A stretch of 64,000 nt of DNA from Buxus sempervirens (taxonomy: Eukaryota; Streptophyta; Magnoliopsida; Buxales; Buxaceae), in the NCBI GenBank assembly GCA_947561395.2, contig OX387184.1, forward strand, positions 56,355,197-56,419,196. Reading direction: 5' to 3'. The notes below the pieces were generated by a model. It saw nothing but the letters and a program-made list of their open reading frames with translations, was not told the origin of the DNA and made no database searches. Shown here piece by piece: positions 44,373 through 57,653 of this stretch. How positions within the stretch are numbered: the stretch's first letter is position 1; the number at the start of each line of letters is the position of its first letter. Position numbers and translations under genes: made by a program.

Positions 44373-47300
44373 TTACGGCAATCTTGAGGAGTCCTGGCAC
44401 CTGAGTGGTATGCCCTCGGAACCGAAGCCATCCTCTTCAGAATGCTTAGGAAGGCGCATGGACAAAGAATTTGACAGACCTGTACAGTAATGCAATAATA
44501 ATATCAATGAACCATTGAGAAACTAGCAGTGAATTATAGAGATAGTATATTACTAATAGAAAACATAAACAAGTGAAGTACGACAAATATACCGTCTGCC
44601 ATGTCTTTTGTTCTGTGAAGAAGAAACGTTCCGGATAGAATCGTCACAAAACCACACATCTCTGTGACAATTTGAGTTAGATTTTGACGATCCCAGTCCT
44701 GAAGCCAATTGAAAGTAAATTAAACCTCAACACGAATTCCAAGGACTAATCCACAATAATTCAAGAGTAGGTAGACTAGATCTATCCATGTGGAAGAGAA
44801 CAAGAAAGATCAGCATAATATTCAAAGATGAAAACAGGAGAAACTACTCAAGAAGCCAAATCAACAGTGTTTTCTTTCTTACTTCCTTTTCCTTTTTACA
44901 TTTTTTCTTTTTTTTCCCTCCTTTTTCCTCTTTTGCAGGCATATTATTTATTTTGTTGTAACAAATTACAGTGAACACATACGAGATGTAATGAAGGTAG
45001 AAAATAGACTACTACACATCACTTCGCTAAATTAATAGCACTTCTGGACATAGAAAAAGGTCAACCACCCCAATGGTCAATAAAATTAACTAATCTCCAA
45101 AGGCAACCGGCTGACCTTGTGCGTACTTGCTATTTGCTTAGTTCAAATACAACATACAAATATATCTTTCAAGCATAGATTTAGATTTCCACCTCATTCA
45201 GATCCATTCACCTTGTAAGGCGAAGAAACAAAATATGATATTTCCATTTCAATTACTTATCACAAAAGAAGCATGCCCCACCCGTTGCTTCATTTTTCAA
45301 GTAAACACATGTGAGATGCAGAAAAAGTAACTTTTACAGCATTCTCTCACATGTTCTCTACAACATCCAAACACAGGCCAAGATACTCTGCCCCAACAAC
45401 ACATTAGGCAAAAGAAAAGAAAGAAAAATCCTTCGTGCCCCCAAAAAACTGGATATTCTTCATCAAAATTGAGTTTACTCCAACCCTTTTAATAACCTCC
45501 CAAAGCAGCTTCTTGGCTTCATCATCCTACCAGTTCAAACACTTTAAGATGGCCAATTTCTCAAACAAGGCAAAATCCATATCAATGGTTTTCAGCATAG
45601 ATTGTATAAACACTGAAATGCAGTGATTTCTACCTCCAAATATTCTTCTACTCAGATCCCTCCAAAAAACCCCCCAACAGAAATGGCATCTTAAACTAGC
45701 ACCAGATTTGGCTAGGACCAAAAGATCAACTAGAAAGACTGATGTATTTCCTGTAAAGAAATTACACATGGCATAGGCAAATTTGAAATAGAAAACTCCA
45801 CTGACTTAATTCCACAGACTTCAATTCGAAAAAATTTTAAAAGCATGGCTTGCTCATATTTCTGCTATCAAATGTAGAATTTTTAGCAAAGCACAACGAC
45901 AGGATCATAAATAATCACTAATAATGACCATCAGATTTATCAATCAGAGGAAACTTACCTTGAACATTATTACACTAGCCAAAATAGTCAGCGATGTAAA
46001 CATCACGTAGTATATAGGTGATACCACAGCAGTGTTGAATGTATCAAGGGCCTGCAATCAAGAAATGAAACTTTTAAGATTTGTACAATAGTATCAAACC
46101 ATAAAAGGCAAAAAATTGGAGAAGATCAACAAGAATTATGCATTAGCCAAACAATTCTAAGCTTAATACACTTTTTCCATCCCTCAATTCACAGAAAGTT
46201 AAAAGGCATGGATGAAGCTAGGTGGCATATCCACCTGTAGCCAGGACAATTGGGAATCTCATACCTAACAAGCTCTAGAGCAATTCATTTTAGGCCTTTT
46301 TGCATCCATTTCCCTAGATTATTTTATATTTGCATCTCTATCCTCTCATCTTTAGTATTTGTATTTACATCCCTCCATTTAGCATTATTGTTGCAACTGT
46401 ACCTCTAACGTTAAATTCCGTTAAGATTGTTGTTTGTTTTTATTAAATGGCTAAAATAACCATTTATAAGATAAAAAAATATTAAATATAAAAATGACTA
46501 TATAACTAAAAACCATAAAATAAACAATTACAAACCAAATAACATAATTCCCAAATTCAATTAAAATACATTGCCCTAAATAAAACAAGTCATAAATATT
46601 AAATAAAATAAGTCAAAATAACTTTTCACACAATTTTGAATGAGTATGGAACAGTTCTTTCCCATACATATAATGCCTGGTTAACACCCTATAACTGGTT
46701 CTAGACATATGTGATTTGTACGACACTTCATTCACTAGACTTTTAACACAAAATCCAGGACTAACCTATAGGAGTTTTTTTTAAAAGAGGTTGTCATTTA
46801 AAATAAATAGGAGTGTAAAGTCAAGACTACTACAGAAATAGCATAGACTATAGAGCAAATATATATATATATTAGAAAATAGAAAAGCACGACTTTCGGC
46901 CAGATAAAAAAGTTCATAAGAAACAATATTCGTTGATCTATAATTTACTTGAAGAAATCAAAATCCCTATTAATAAGCACAGAATATCAAAAGTATGTCA
47001 AAAAAATAAGCACACTTACACATTATAAATTCGCACAAAACAGAAATAATTATTTTTTTAAATCAATCAGGAAGAAATTCTAGCCTATTCAATAATCCTT
47101 GAACAATTATATGTGTGTGCGCATGTGCGCGGCTTTACTCCAAGTATTATTAACCAAATATTCTCAACTAAGTTAGCATCCAAATATTAAATCAGGAAGA
47201 ACTATATATACGCAATGATTCCATGAACAATAAACGAGATTTATTATAGTCCAAGAAGTCATTTATGCATTCAACACAAAAAAAAAATGTCTGAGATCTT

Positions 47301-50300
47301 CCTACATTCCTTAACAACATGAATCTACATCTAATCATAATCCCAAAATGTAATCACATTAAAACCATAAGAATGGTAGTAGATCACACTTACTGATTTT
47401 AATCTTAGATGTCTCGTCTTTCATTGCCAGTTTAAACTTATCCTACATCATTTGTTTTGCCAATAACCGCAGAAAGTGATTGCCAAAACCTTGGTCCCTC
47501 CCCTTTCTTCATGTTCTCTCCTTTTCTTTTATGACGATTAGGGTTTCAAAACCCTAATAACAAGCGAACATAATAATTACAATTTTATTTTACATGAAAT
47601 GAAGGCGAAATGCCAAATTGCCTATGTAATGTGCATGCACTTCATCAAAAATTGGATCAAATTTTTTTTTTTTTTGGCGAATGGTGAAATCCAACGAACA
47701 TGGCAAAGCAAATTTTGTTGAGTTTCCAACAAAGAAATGCATCTTTGGGTCATGCCATAAAGAGGTCATCAAACAAGCTGAAGATGTTTTTCATCACAAT
47801 CATCCATGATTATGCTGTCGAGTTGCGATTCATTATTTGAGGCTCTACATGAGATCAATCACACCATCCTGACTCTTTTTCCAAAGATCAAGAATCCTAA
47901 TAAGTTGGGGATTTTAGAACAATAGCTTGTTTGAACACAATCTAAAAGTGCATTGCAAAGTTGTTGCCACTAAGGCGTAAGGAAGTTATCGGAAAAATTG
48001 TTGGGAAGTATCAATCTGCATTTATCCTTAGAAGAAGTATCATTGATAATATCCTCCTTACTCACGAGCTTCTCCATAAGTATCATATCAATGGTCTTGC
48101 TCCCCGTTGTGCTCTCAAGATAGATATCATGAAAGCATAGGATTCAGTAAGATGGGATTCCCTTGAAGCCCTATTCTCAAGGGTAAGATTTCCACCTATT
48201 TTCATCATATGGCTTTTCACCTTGTATCTCAACCCCTTCATATTCGTTATCAATCAATGGTAATATGGCCAGATCCTTTAAAGGCTCAAGAGGGCTTTGT
48301 CAAGGGGACCCACTATCTCCATATATCTTTGTATTAGTCAAGGAGGTGCTAGCAGGTTTAATTTCAAAATTTATTCAGGAGAACTTTAAACATCATGCAA
48401 GGTGCAAAATCACAAATATTAAGATCATATGTTTCCATGATTATGTGTTTTTATTTAGTCATGATGACTTTAATTCAGTGAAATGTTTTTCCAAGGCCTT
48501 GGAGGGATTTCACAACCTTAGTGGTTTGAAAGCAAACCTTTTCTAAAAGCTCCATTTTTTTTCTGCTCTGTTCCTATAGAGAAAGGAATCTCAAAACATT
48601 TCTTTTAAAGAAAAGTCACCTGTCAAATATCTTGGACTGCCTCTAACTTCTTCTAAACTTTCGGCCAGGGATTGTGAGCCTCTTATATCTAAGTTGAAAT
48701 CTCAGCTTCAAGGCTGGAAAGCTATAAATTTGTCCGACGCCGGAAGGTTACAACTTATTAATTGTGTTTATTTTCTCTAGCCAATTATTGGATATCTGCA
48801 TTCATTCTACCTTCTTCAATGATTCGTCTTGTTGAGCAAATGTGCAGGAAGGCAAAGATGAAAGAAGGAATGTAAATTCCTGTATTGTGATTTGGAATAT
48901 TCTCCTAACGATGAAGGTGGATTAGGCCTCTTCGATTTGAAAAGGTGGAACAAGGTAGCCATCATGAGATTCACGTAGTATATAGCTAGTACGAAAGACT
49001 CCTTGTCAATCACCCGGGTTATCCATAATTTGTTAAGAGGTAGAAATTTGTGGGCTATTAGCATTCCTAGAGGTTGTTCTTGGAGTTGGAAAAAAATTCT
49101 GAAATGGAGAAATGAGGTCTACAAACTCGTGAAGTACTTCCTTGGTAATGGTAGGACAATATGGCTGTGACATGATAATTGGCACCCTTTGAGCCCTTTG
49201 TTACAAAGTTTTGGCATTAGAATTGCTTATAATGCTGGTTTCCAGAAAATGCTAGACTCAACAGCATTATAGAGCATGGGCAGTGCTCTCCTCCAGCTGC
49301 TTTCTCTCGGGTCCTGCAGAATATTTGGCAAAGCGTGCCCAACATATTGATCTTGTTTGGATGGGTCAAAATCTGGCAATGTCCTGACCAAGGATGTATA
49401 CAAACTTCTCGGTCCAAGCGGCCCTAAAGTGGAGTGGGAGGAAACAATCCAATTCTCTCTTTATATACTCAGGCATGCCTTTATAATGTGGCAGGTAGTA
49501 CATTACAAGCTTTCCACCAGCAAAGCTCTGGTGCAGATCAATCCATCCATCTCGACATCTTGTGGATTTTGCAACTCATATTCTGAAAATTTGGGATCAT
49601 TTGTTTTTTAACTGTCCAGTTTCTGGTAATTTTTGGGAGAAAATCCAAGCAATATGGGGGGGAGAAACCAACACCACTAAATGGAATGATATCCTACATT
49701 GGGCGTGTTTGTTGTGTAAAACAAAAGGAGCAGATTCAGATCTGAGAAAAAGGTTATTTGCAGCCTCTGTCTACCACATGTGGGTTGAACGTAACAGACA
49801 GATATTTCAGGGATGCTCACGATCAATTGGAGACATCATCCAAAGTATTTGCTCAAATGAGAAGATGAGATTCAGATGCTTAAATGGCCCTATGACAGAT
49901 TCAAACCAAGAATTTTCTCTGGTTTGAAAGGCTCTTTTGTAGCAATAACCAAGGTGGGTGCCTTGTGTTAGTAGGGAGTTATTTGGGTTTGCTAGATGGT
50001 GTCATTATACCATATTTTGTATCTATCTAATTAGTTGGACTATGGCATTCCAACTTGTCTCCGGAATGGATGCTTCCATGATACAATTATATAAATTATT
50101 GATTCTAATTCAATCTTATTCAGCTTCAAAAGAAAAAACAAAAATGAAATTATTTTTCATATCACAGGGACAAAAATGTTAACTTTGGTATGGCATAATC
50201 AACGAAATTATGTAGAATAGTAACACCAAAGCCCTTACAAGAATATGAATTTATAGCTCAGCTGCTCAGGAAAGAATGAAATGGATTAATACTGGTGGAA

Positions 50301-53300
50301 CCAATTAGTCATCAGGTAAAAACAAGGAAACTGCTTGAATTATGATGTTGACAAAGATGGGAACAAGCAAAAGTTTTTCTGTTTTCCAATCTTCACATGC
50401 TCCAACCATAGCAGATCCTTTAGCAATGTCCAAGACAAATTAAATCATAAGGAAACTTTATTACGACAATTAGACTTCAACAAAGAGCAATTGCACTGAA
50501 AAAGTTATAACACACGAAATCAATCTACTCATCTACTGCAGGCAACCAACTACAGATCCTATTGCAAGCAAGCACAAAACATTCACAGCATTTAGTAACT
50601 AAGGAAACCATCAACATGTCATGCCATGATAATATGAATATCTTTTATATTGCAAGGAAATATAAAAAGTAATCTGTTTGGGAAAAAAAACATAAGAAAA
50701 AATAATACTTAGCTCTTTGGTGGCAAAAGGAATATGCCAAAAAGCTAGAGGAAATATGATTACCTTGTTTAAATAGTTCATTTGAGTAACCACACAAGCA
50801 ATGACTACTACAGTGAAGGCCCATGTTTGGGGATATATTAACTGATTCATTCCCGAGAAAGTCAGCTTCAAAGCAATTCCAAGAGCTTTTACACTCATGA
50901 CCTGTCAGAATACACCAAACAGTAACAAAATGTCCTATAAAAATCACAAAGAAAAAGAAAAGCATATGGAAGACGAGGACAATACATACCGACAAAGAAC
51001 CAACAAGGGAACAAACTCCAACATAGACCATTATATGTGTCTGACCATACTGCGGTATATAGTGGAATATAAGTACCAAAACTGCTGATATGACAAGAGC
51101 TGCATAAAAAAGAAAAGCTGCAGGGAACACGTAAATCCATTAAGTTCATCATGTTGTACAATTTGATCAAAAGGAATGTATGAAATATTCTATTAAACAC
51201 GTAACTATGATATCAAAACTGACATTAATGAACCGAAACAGGGCCATGAAGGTTTCTGATACAAAGAAACGTACCAGGCTCAGTGGCAAGATCCCAAACT
51301 TCTATCACTGATTCAATTTGGCGCTCTTGAGGAGCATGGAGTACAATTGTTGTTGAACCCACAACACACAGAGCACAACCAAGAATACCAAAAATGTGAA
51401 GCCTTTCCCGTAAAATAATATGTGCAAGTACAGCACTGCAAGATCATGTGACTTTTAGAACACAAAAACAGATAAAACTAAAAAAAATATCTCAGGTGTG
51501 ATTTTACATCATACCTGACAATAATGCTGACTGCACCAAGAGGAGTCACCAGAATAGCTGGAGCAAATGCATAAGCTGCAAAATTGGCAATTTCCCCAAC
51601 TATCACTGTTGCAATGCAAATCACCTAATTAGAATTCACATATTATAATGGCAAAAGAAGAAGAACAACAAAAATAACAACAAAGGCAATTACTGATCCA
51701 CATATCAGACCTACAAGGCCAACTTTAAAACATAAAATTTAACATCTGTCAAGTGTATCTGGAACATAAGAACATAACTCAATGCCTATATCTGTAATGC
51801 AAAAGAACAAAACAAAATAAATGAATCATAAACAAAGCAGCTAGAAAGATCATGAGAAAATAGGAAACTTTACAAACAAATTAGCATCAAGCTCGTAAGT
51901 GTCAGACATATTTTCAAATCTCGATAATGTAAACATGTGTTCGAAGTTTCTTAAAAAAATCAGAAGAAATAAAAAAGTATAACTTACATTCAAAGCTTAT
52001 GCACTTCATATGAGCAACGAAGGTTTTTAGTTTCTGTTTGTGCTTATCAAGGAAAGAGAAGGTTATTAGAAATTTTAAGTAACTGAGTTTAGCTCATGAA
52101 ACAAGAAGGTTATTAGAAATGTTCAGTAACTGAAGTTTAGCTTAAGCCTCAGGGCTCATCTCAATGCCAGGCACAAGAAAATGTCTTAAAGTTCAAATCC
52201 CAAGATGCTCACACCTTAAGAGTATGAGGCTCACAGTAAGCTCACACACTATGAATAGCCTCACAATTAGGGCTCGTACACAGTGCAATGAATAAAACTA
52301 GGATCTTTCTCTAAGATGGAGAATAAATCATTCACATTTATGATTTAAACTGGTATCTACATCAGCGCTTGAAATATCCTTGAGATAGGAAACAAAAAAG
52401 ATTGAGGCGGCCAAAAAATTTTATAATAATAATAACAACAATAACAATAATAGTAGTATTATGGCCTTTTTAAATATTTTTCAGATAGAAGACTAGATAA
52501 CCTGATGCTTTCAACCTATAAACTGGAAGTTTGAAAGAAAAATGGTACACAAAAAAATCTTGAAGTTTTATTTCTTGATTCATTAATGGATTATGATCCT
52601 TTGACTGAAAATTAAATCATCCTAAGAAGACAATGGCACATCGGCTCAAATGTCATTAGTCATATTGAAAAGCTTTTAAAAGATGGAGAGTGGTATCATC
52701 ATTAGCTCAGATAAGCAAATAATGTAGCAAACTCAAAGAAGCAATTATACAAAGGAGCTTCTTGTACAGCATAAAAAAATCACTTCTCCAGAATTTCAAA
52801 TTCCTTGAATTATAAACACATCAATACAGTGAGATCTATTTACATAAGATTTATATATGTCATTGTTAACTCTGATCTATAAAATTTATTTGTGGTGCCT
52901 TAAAAACGGTACAGGAAACCTCAAGCCCATAAGCGATTAAACCTTTGAAATTGGCCAACCATACAAACCAAGATAGATACCACATACATGCCTCAATAAA
53001 ATCAAGGTCTGGAACATCATATGGCATATTCAATGTTTACCCCCTCAAGCACTTCAACCTCTCACAGTGCCCGAACCTTTATTTTTGCACATGCTCTACG
53101 CAAGAAGTTTCCAGAAAACATCTCATAGTAACAGCAGGAAAGAGTTTATAGTAGACGTAAAACACCTTAAAATACACTTAGAACCATGTTTCATCTTGAT
53201 AGTATCAACAGTTGTAAGCAAATTAATACCTCAATGGCTAATCGGGAGTAACAAAGCCCAATTAGTATAAAGGGTTTCACATGCAGACACGGTATCCACC

Positions 53301-56300
53301 ACTTTGGAAATTTCATCTTTCTGTGAATAATAAAAGAATAACTTGAGACAGTTGCAACTGTTTCCAAGCTTAACTGGTGTATCATTTTATGTTGCACCAT
53401 CAGAAAGGAATTATCCTTAAATAGATTAGACTTTAACCCATTTCCTTTTAAAGTTTAAACATATAAGAGAAACTAATGCCACATTCCCCATCATTCACAC
53501 CTTATATGTCACTTAAGAAAATCTTCTATGGGCTTCTTTTCAAATTGAGAGGTTCTATTATTTGGAAGGATTTTGCTTGTATTGTTGAACCTAATGAAAG
53601 GAAAAGCTTGATTTTTTTTTCCTTTTTTCTATAAAGCTTCCCATTCGCAAATTTTGAAGGACAAGCAATGAACTGATCTGTTATTACCTAAAACTGAGAG
53701 GGTGTGACATCCAGAGTGTTAACAAGGGGCACTTCAGATTATTTCTTTGTATATATTCCTTAGATATCATATGAAAGTCTCCCCCATTTCAACCTGCAGC
53801 AACTTTTACGCACTTAATAACATACAATTACTTGTCAAACAAGAAAAAAAAAGAATATTTAAAAAGAAAAAAAGGGAAGAGCAGTTAATTTTACTTAGAA
53901 TCTAATCTAGCTTACAACCATTAAGAAGACAACTAACAAATAATGAGAACTTCCTTATACTGAAAAATATCAGTTGGCACCCAAAACGCAGCAAACATGC
54001 CATGCAGATTGCCACTTTTTTGTGTTCAAAATCAACAAAACTTGAATTGGTAAACCTTTTCAACACCCCATATGCTGAGGTGATTATCCATTTGTCAATA
54101 TCACCTCAGGGTTTTTCTCTCTCTCTCTTGTTTTTTCCTTTTTTCTTTTTGTTTTTTTTTCCTGTGCTTGGCTTGGGTGTATACCCTATATGCCTTTTGA
54201 AACATCTAATCCAAAAAAAACCTAGATAATAGCAGGTTATATTTTCTGTAAGAAAAAAGAATATCCATTGATCGGTAAACCTGCACCGAAGTCAGAATAA
54301 TTATACAGCAAGAGATTAAACATTATATACTGCAATATTTTATTTATGGAATGTACGCAACTTGAGTCACCAGCAAAACATGCATTCCCACTTTCAAAAT
54401 TAAGATCGATACATGTTCGTAGCCCAAAAAAAGGTAAAAAGAAAAAGAAAACAATTCCAGATAGTGATACCTTCGCGAAGTAAACATACCATTCAGGAAA
54501 TAAAACCTATAATAAATCCTTTGATATCTCAATAATGCAATAAGATTTGTTGAATTAACATGTTCCACAGGTGAAGGTTAATCTTAGACAAGGTACCTCA
54601 TACAGTATTAGTATGCCAAGATTAGTTGAATTAACGTGTTCTGGAGGTGAATCTTAATATGAATGTCCTGTTAATCTTCTTACAGGTAGTAACTCTTACA
54701 CTTTTATTATGCAAGAAATTAAACTGAGGAAACTAAACAAACTTGACTTCACTCAATAAAATTCCTACAAATACATTGCACAGAAAGCGTCAAGGGAACT
54801 CACTCGTTATCATGCCAGCCCACCAGAGTGGCTCATGTAAATACGAATAGCCTCCAACTCCTGTCAAAGCAATTAGCATAATATTTCCAATGAGATCCTG
54901 TTACCTCAGATAGTAGCCTAAAAACAGCTGTACAAAAAGACACAGACACGAGAAACTGATCTTGACAACAAATCAGCAAGCACAATATTATTCCTTAATA
55001 AATCACCCTATTCCTCTGTATAAGTTCATCTTAATAATATTTGAACAAGAATGAAGGCAAGAATATATAAAATATGATGGCAATTATGTACATGAACAAT
55101 AATTTATTGACGCATGAAGAGGTGCCTTGTTTCTGCATTTTCAGCCTCCAGATGTAGATTATGCCTGGTTTTCCAGAGTGATGCATCCTCGGTTCAAATG
55201 AAGATTTAGAATAGGTGTGCATTTAAAAAAAATTTAGTCAAGCTCCAAGAAACAAAGGTTTAATATGAACATTAAACAGAAAAGAGTAGTTTCAAAGGCA
55301 CAACCATACAATCAATTTAATTTCAAGAAAACAAAATCAGTTAAATTTTCGAAATAAATAAGCTAAAATCAAATTTTATCATCTCTTCTATTAAAGAAGA
55401 ACTTTCGAGTAAAATCACAAATGCCATGATGACATTAATCACAAATTAATGTCATCTAAGAACAGAAAGGCCTACTACCAGAAACAGATAAAGTGACTCC
55501 AAAACATCTAGAATATGAGGGTCTGAATAATGCTACATAAAGGGAAAAAGATATACAGCAACCATACTCATATCTCTGCCACTTATGAGCTGAAACTAAA
55601 GCCCAGACTAAGAAGTGAACCTCATGTATTCAATGGGGGTACGGAAACTTAACGCTGCTTAAAAATAAAACAATTCAGTCTACTCATTCAAAATACAATG
55701 TAATTAAATAGGGAAATGAAAGCCCTATCGAAAGCAAACTTCTGAATATGGTCAGCCTGCTCATCAGTCAGTTTGTGTTCGGCTATGCCTAAAAGCAACC
55801 AGGCCAACTTCTTGGCATCCCAATGTGATCTTTTAGAGATTTTAAACAGTGCATAGGTTCTCAGGCTATCTATACGATTCCTACACACTATAAACAAGTA
55901 ACAACCAATTCAACAATGTTGACTCAGATCATGCATTGGCTCTAAGGAAATATATCCTACTCCTACATAAAATGAAACAAGTAACAACCAATTCAACCAT
56001 GCTGATTCAGATCTCCGCCAATCATTAGCTTGAAGCTATGTAACTGAATTGCATGATTCTATATATCACTGCTGCAGTGCCAGAGAATCCAAAGATGATA
56101 GTTAAATCAAGCCCATGTACAGAATTAAACTTGATCTAGCCACATGGTAGCAGCTAACAGTCCACTCAGTCATAACATTGATGCAGTCTAACAGATTAAA
56201 AGCTAATAATTCCTTGTGAAAACCATGCTAAAAAAAAGGTTCCAGAAAGGGAAAAAACAGTACTCCTCACACCATGTACAATACAATTTATCTCTTACAG

Positions 56301-56922
56301 GATTCAAGTACAAGCAGATCGAACACGGGGTAGAAACAATAGAAAGTTACAGCACGTTAGCTCTAAGGCATAAAATGTAGCAAAAGGAAATCGAAAAATT
56401 GAATCACACTTGAGGAAAAATCCACAGAAAACCTTCAAGATTTTGATATGGAAGTGAAATCTCATTAAATGATGTGAAACCCAGATTGATTCCAAATCAA
56501 CAAATTCCATCACTAACACTGTCGAAAACACCAAAACTGTGAAACACCAGAAAACTAGAGGTCCATAACATTTCGATCATACAAAGAAATCCTTGAGATT
56601 TAGACACTGAAGTAAAACCATCATAGCATACAAAACCAGATCGATCCCAATTGACCAAATTCAGTTACTTACACAACCAAGCACCCCAAAATCCAAACTA
56701 AACAACGATCCAAATAACTAAATCCAACTGAATCTCATAACAATCCATCTTTTTACCTGCCCTAACTCCGGAAGCACCAGCCTTCTTCAAACCCTTCTTC
56801 TTGACAATGAAGCTAGCACCGATGAAGAAACTAGAAGACAACGCCAAGATCAAACCCTTGATGTTATCTGAGGACATGCCCTTGTAGGCCGCTGTCCAGC
56901 TCTGAGAACCCTCCTCCGCCAT
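44373..56922 (-). CDS. NIPA-like: NIPA-family magnesium transporter, nine exons
   Basis: The exons, read on the minus strand, are 56922-56757, 54860-54804, 51605-51515, 51435-51275, 51117-50990, 50901-50764, 46051-45959, 44698-44593 and 44479-44373. All introns are GT/AG, phases agree at every junction, and the sum is 1047 bp or 348 residues, normal for the family. Landmarks in order are [34 protein letters not shown], the [17 protein letters not shown] loop, [77 protein letters not shown] and FLLHRTKD. About nine membrane segments are expected. NIPA proteins are thought to move Mg2+ across plasma or endosomal membranes. The hydrophilic C-terminus ends [22 protein letters not shown]. The start is an ATG; an in-frame GTG upstream is not needed. 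Large introns 1, 2 and 6 hold most of the length. Confidence 0.93.
47780..50145 (+). mobile_element. Decayed, 5'-truncated LINE (L1-type) in NIPA intron 6
   Basis: On the plus strand, opposite to the host gene, successive frames read [55 protein letters not shown] then stop, [16 protein letters not shown], then a zf-RVT-like end ([23 protein letters not shown]). These are the reverse transcriptase and C-terminal domains of plant L1 LINEs. Endonuclease and ORF1 are absent. Several stops and frame changes separate the pieces, so it is inactive. It ends in an A-rich tail near 50145. Confidence 0.8.
51618..54800. other. NIPA intron 2, no other gene seen
   Basis: The intron is AT-rich, with an AAT/ACA-type simple repeat near 52425-52455 and a polypyrimidine run near 54115-54165. 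Open frames in it are short and unrecognised. Confidence 0.5.
54861..56756. other. NIPA intron 1, no other gene seen
   Basis: This is a 1.9-kb first intron. A local direct repeat 'caagtaacaaccaattcaac' occurs near 55892 and 55979. No coding frame is supported. Confidence 0.5.
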
Positions 56923-57164
56923 CACTGGATCCTAAAGCAGCGCTAACAGTCATAAAACCCTCAGCACCCATTTCATCAGATCCATGGGTACCCAGATGCA
57001 CCAATTAGCTCACTTCCTCTCCACCATTGCCGCCGTCGAAAACACCGAAGCAGCTCGAGGAGCAAACCAGTGGTAAATCTTGAACAGCAATCGTCAGCCA
57101 AGATTGAAAGTGTTTCTTGACTGTGCGCGTGTCTGTGTGCTTTCAGAAGATCTAATAGTGCCAC

Positions 57165-57260
57165 AAATGTCGAGACTCGAGAGAGAGGGAGTTACAGAGA
57201 AGAGAGGGAAAGAGAGAGAGAGATCAGGAGATCGAGAATGAGAGAGAGACGAAACCGGAG
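57165..57260 (-). promoter_or_regulatory. Pyrimidine-rich core promoter / 5' UTR of the NIPA gene
   Basis: On the gene's strand this is a CT-rich tract (gagaga repeats on the plus strand), about 240-340 bp upstream of the start codon. It resembles the Y-patch and CT leader of plant promoters. No clear TATA box was found. Confidence 0.4.
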
Positions 57261-57653
57261 TGGATGATGATCCCTAGATATTAATATTGCCTATATTTTG
57301 TAAAGACAGCTTTCGCTTGAAATACGGGCGATGCGTAATACGCAAACGCCGCGTCCTTGGACGGCTCCGCCCTCCTATCGGGTTGGTAACGGGTCAACTC
57401 GGGTTGACCCGATTACATTAAAATCTGCTATAAGAAATTGTGTTTTAAAATACAATATATTAGTTAATAATATATATATTCATTAAATAGTATTTTTTGA
57501 TGTATACTATCTATGAAACGGGAGAATATTCCTCTCATATTTTGGCGCTCTTTTTTTTTTCCAACTATTGCCCTTCCCAATTAAAATAATCTGAAACTAT
57601 AAAAATTTAAACCCCTACTTATATACTATAGTTAAGGGTGAGGACATGTACTA

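Noticed and set aside
45435-45769. Open frames on both strands in NIPA intron 7
   Set aside because: Short, overlapping and unrecognised; intronic chance frames.
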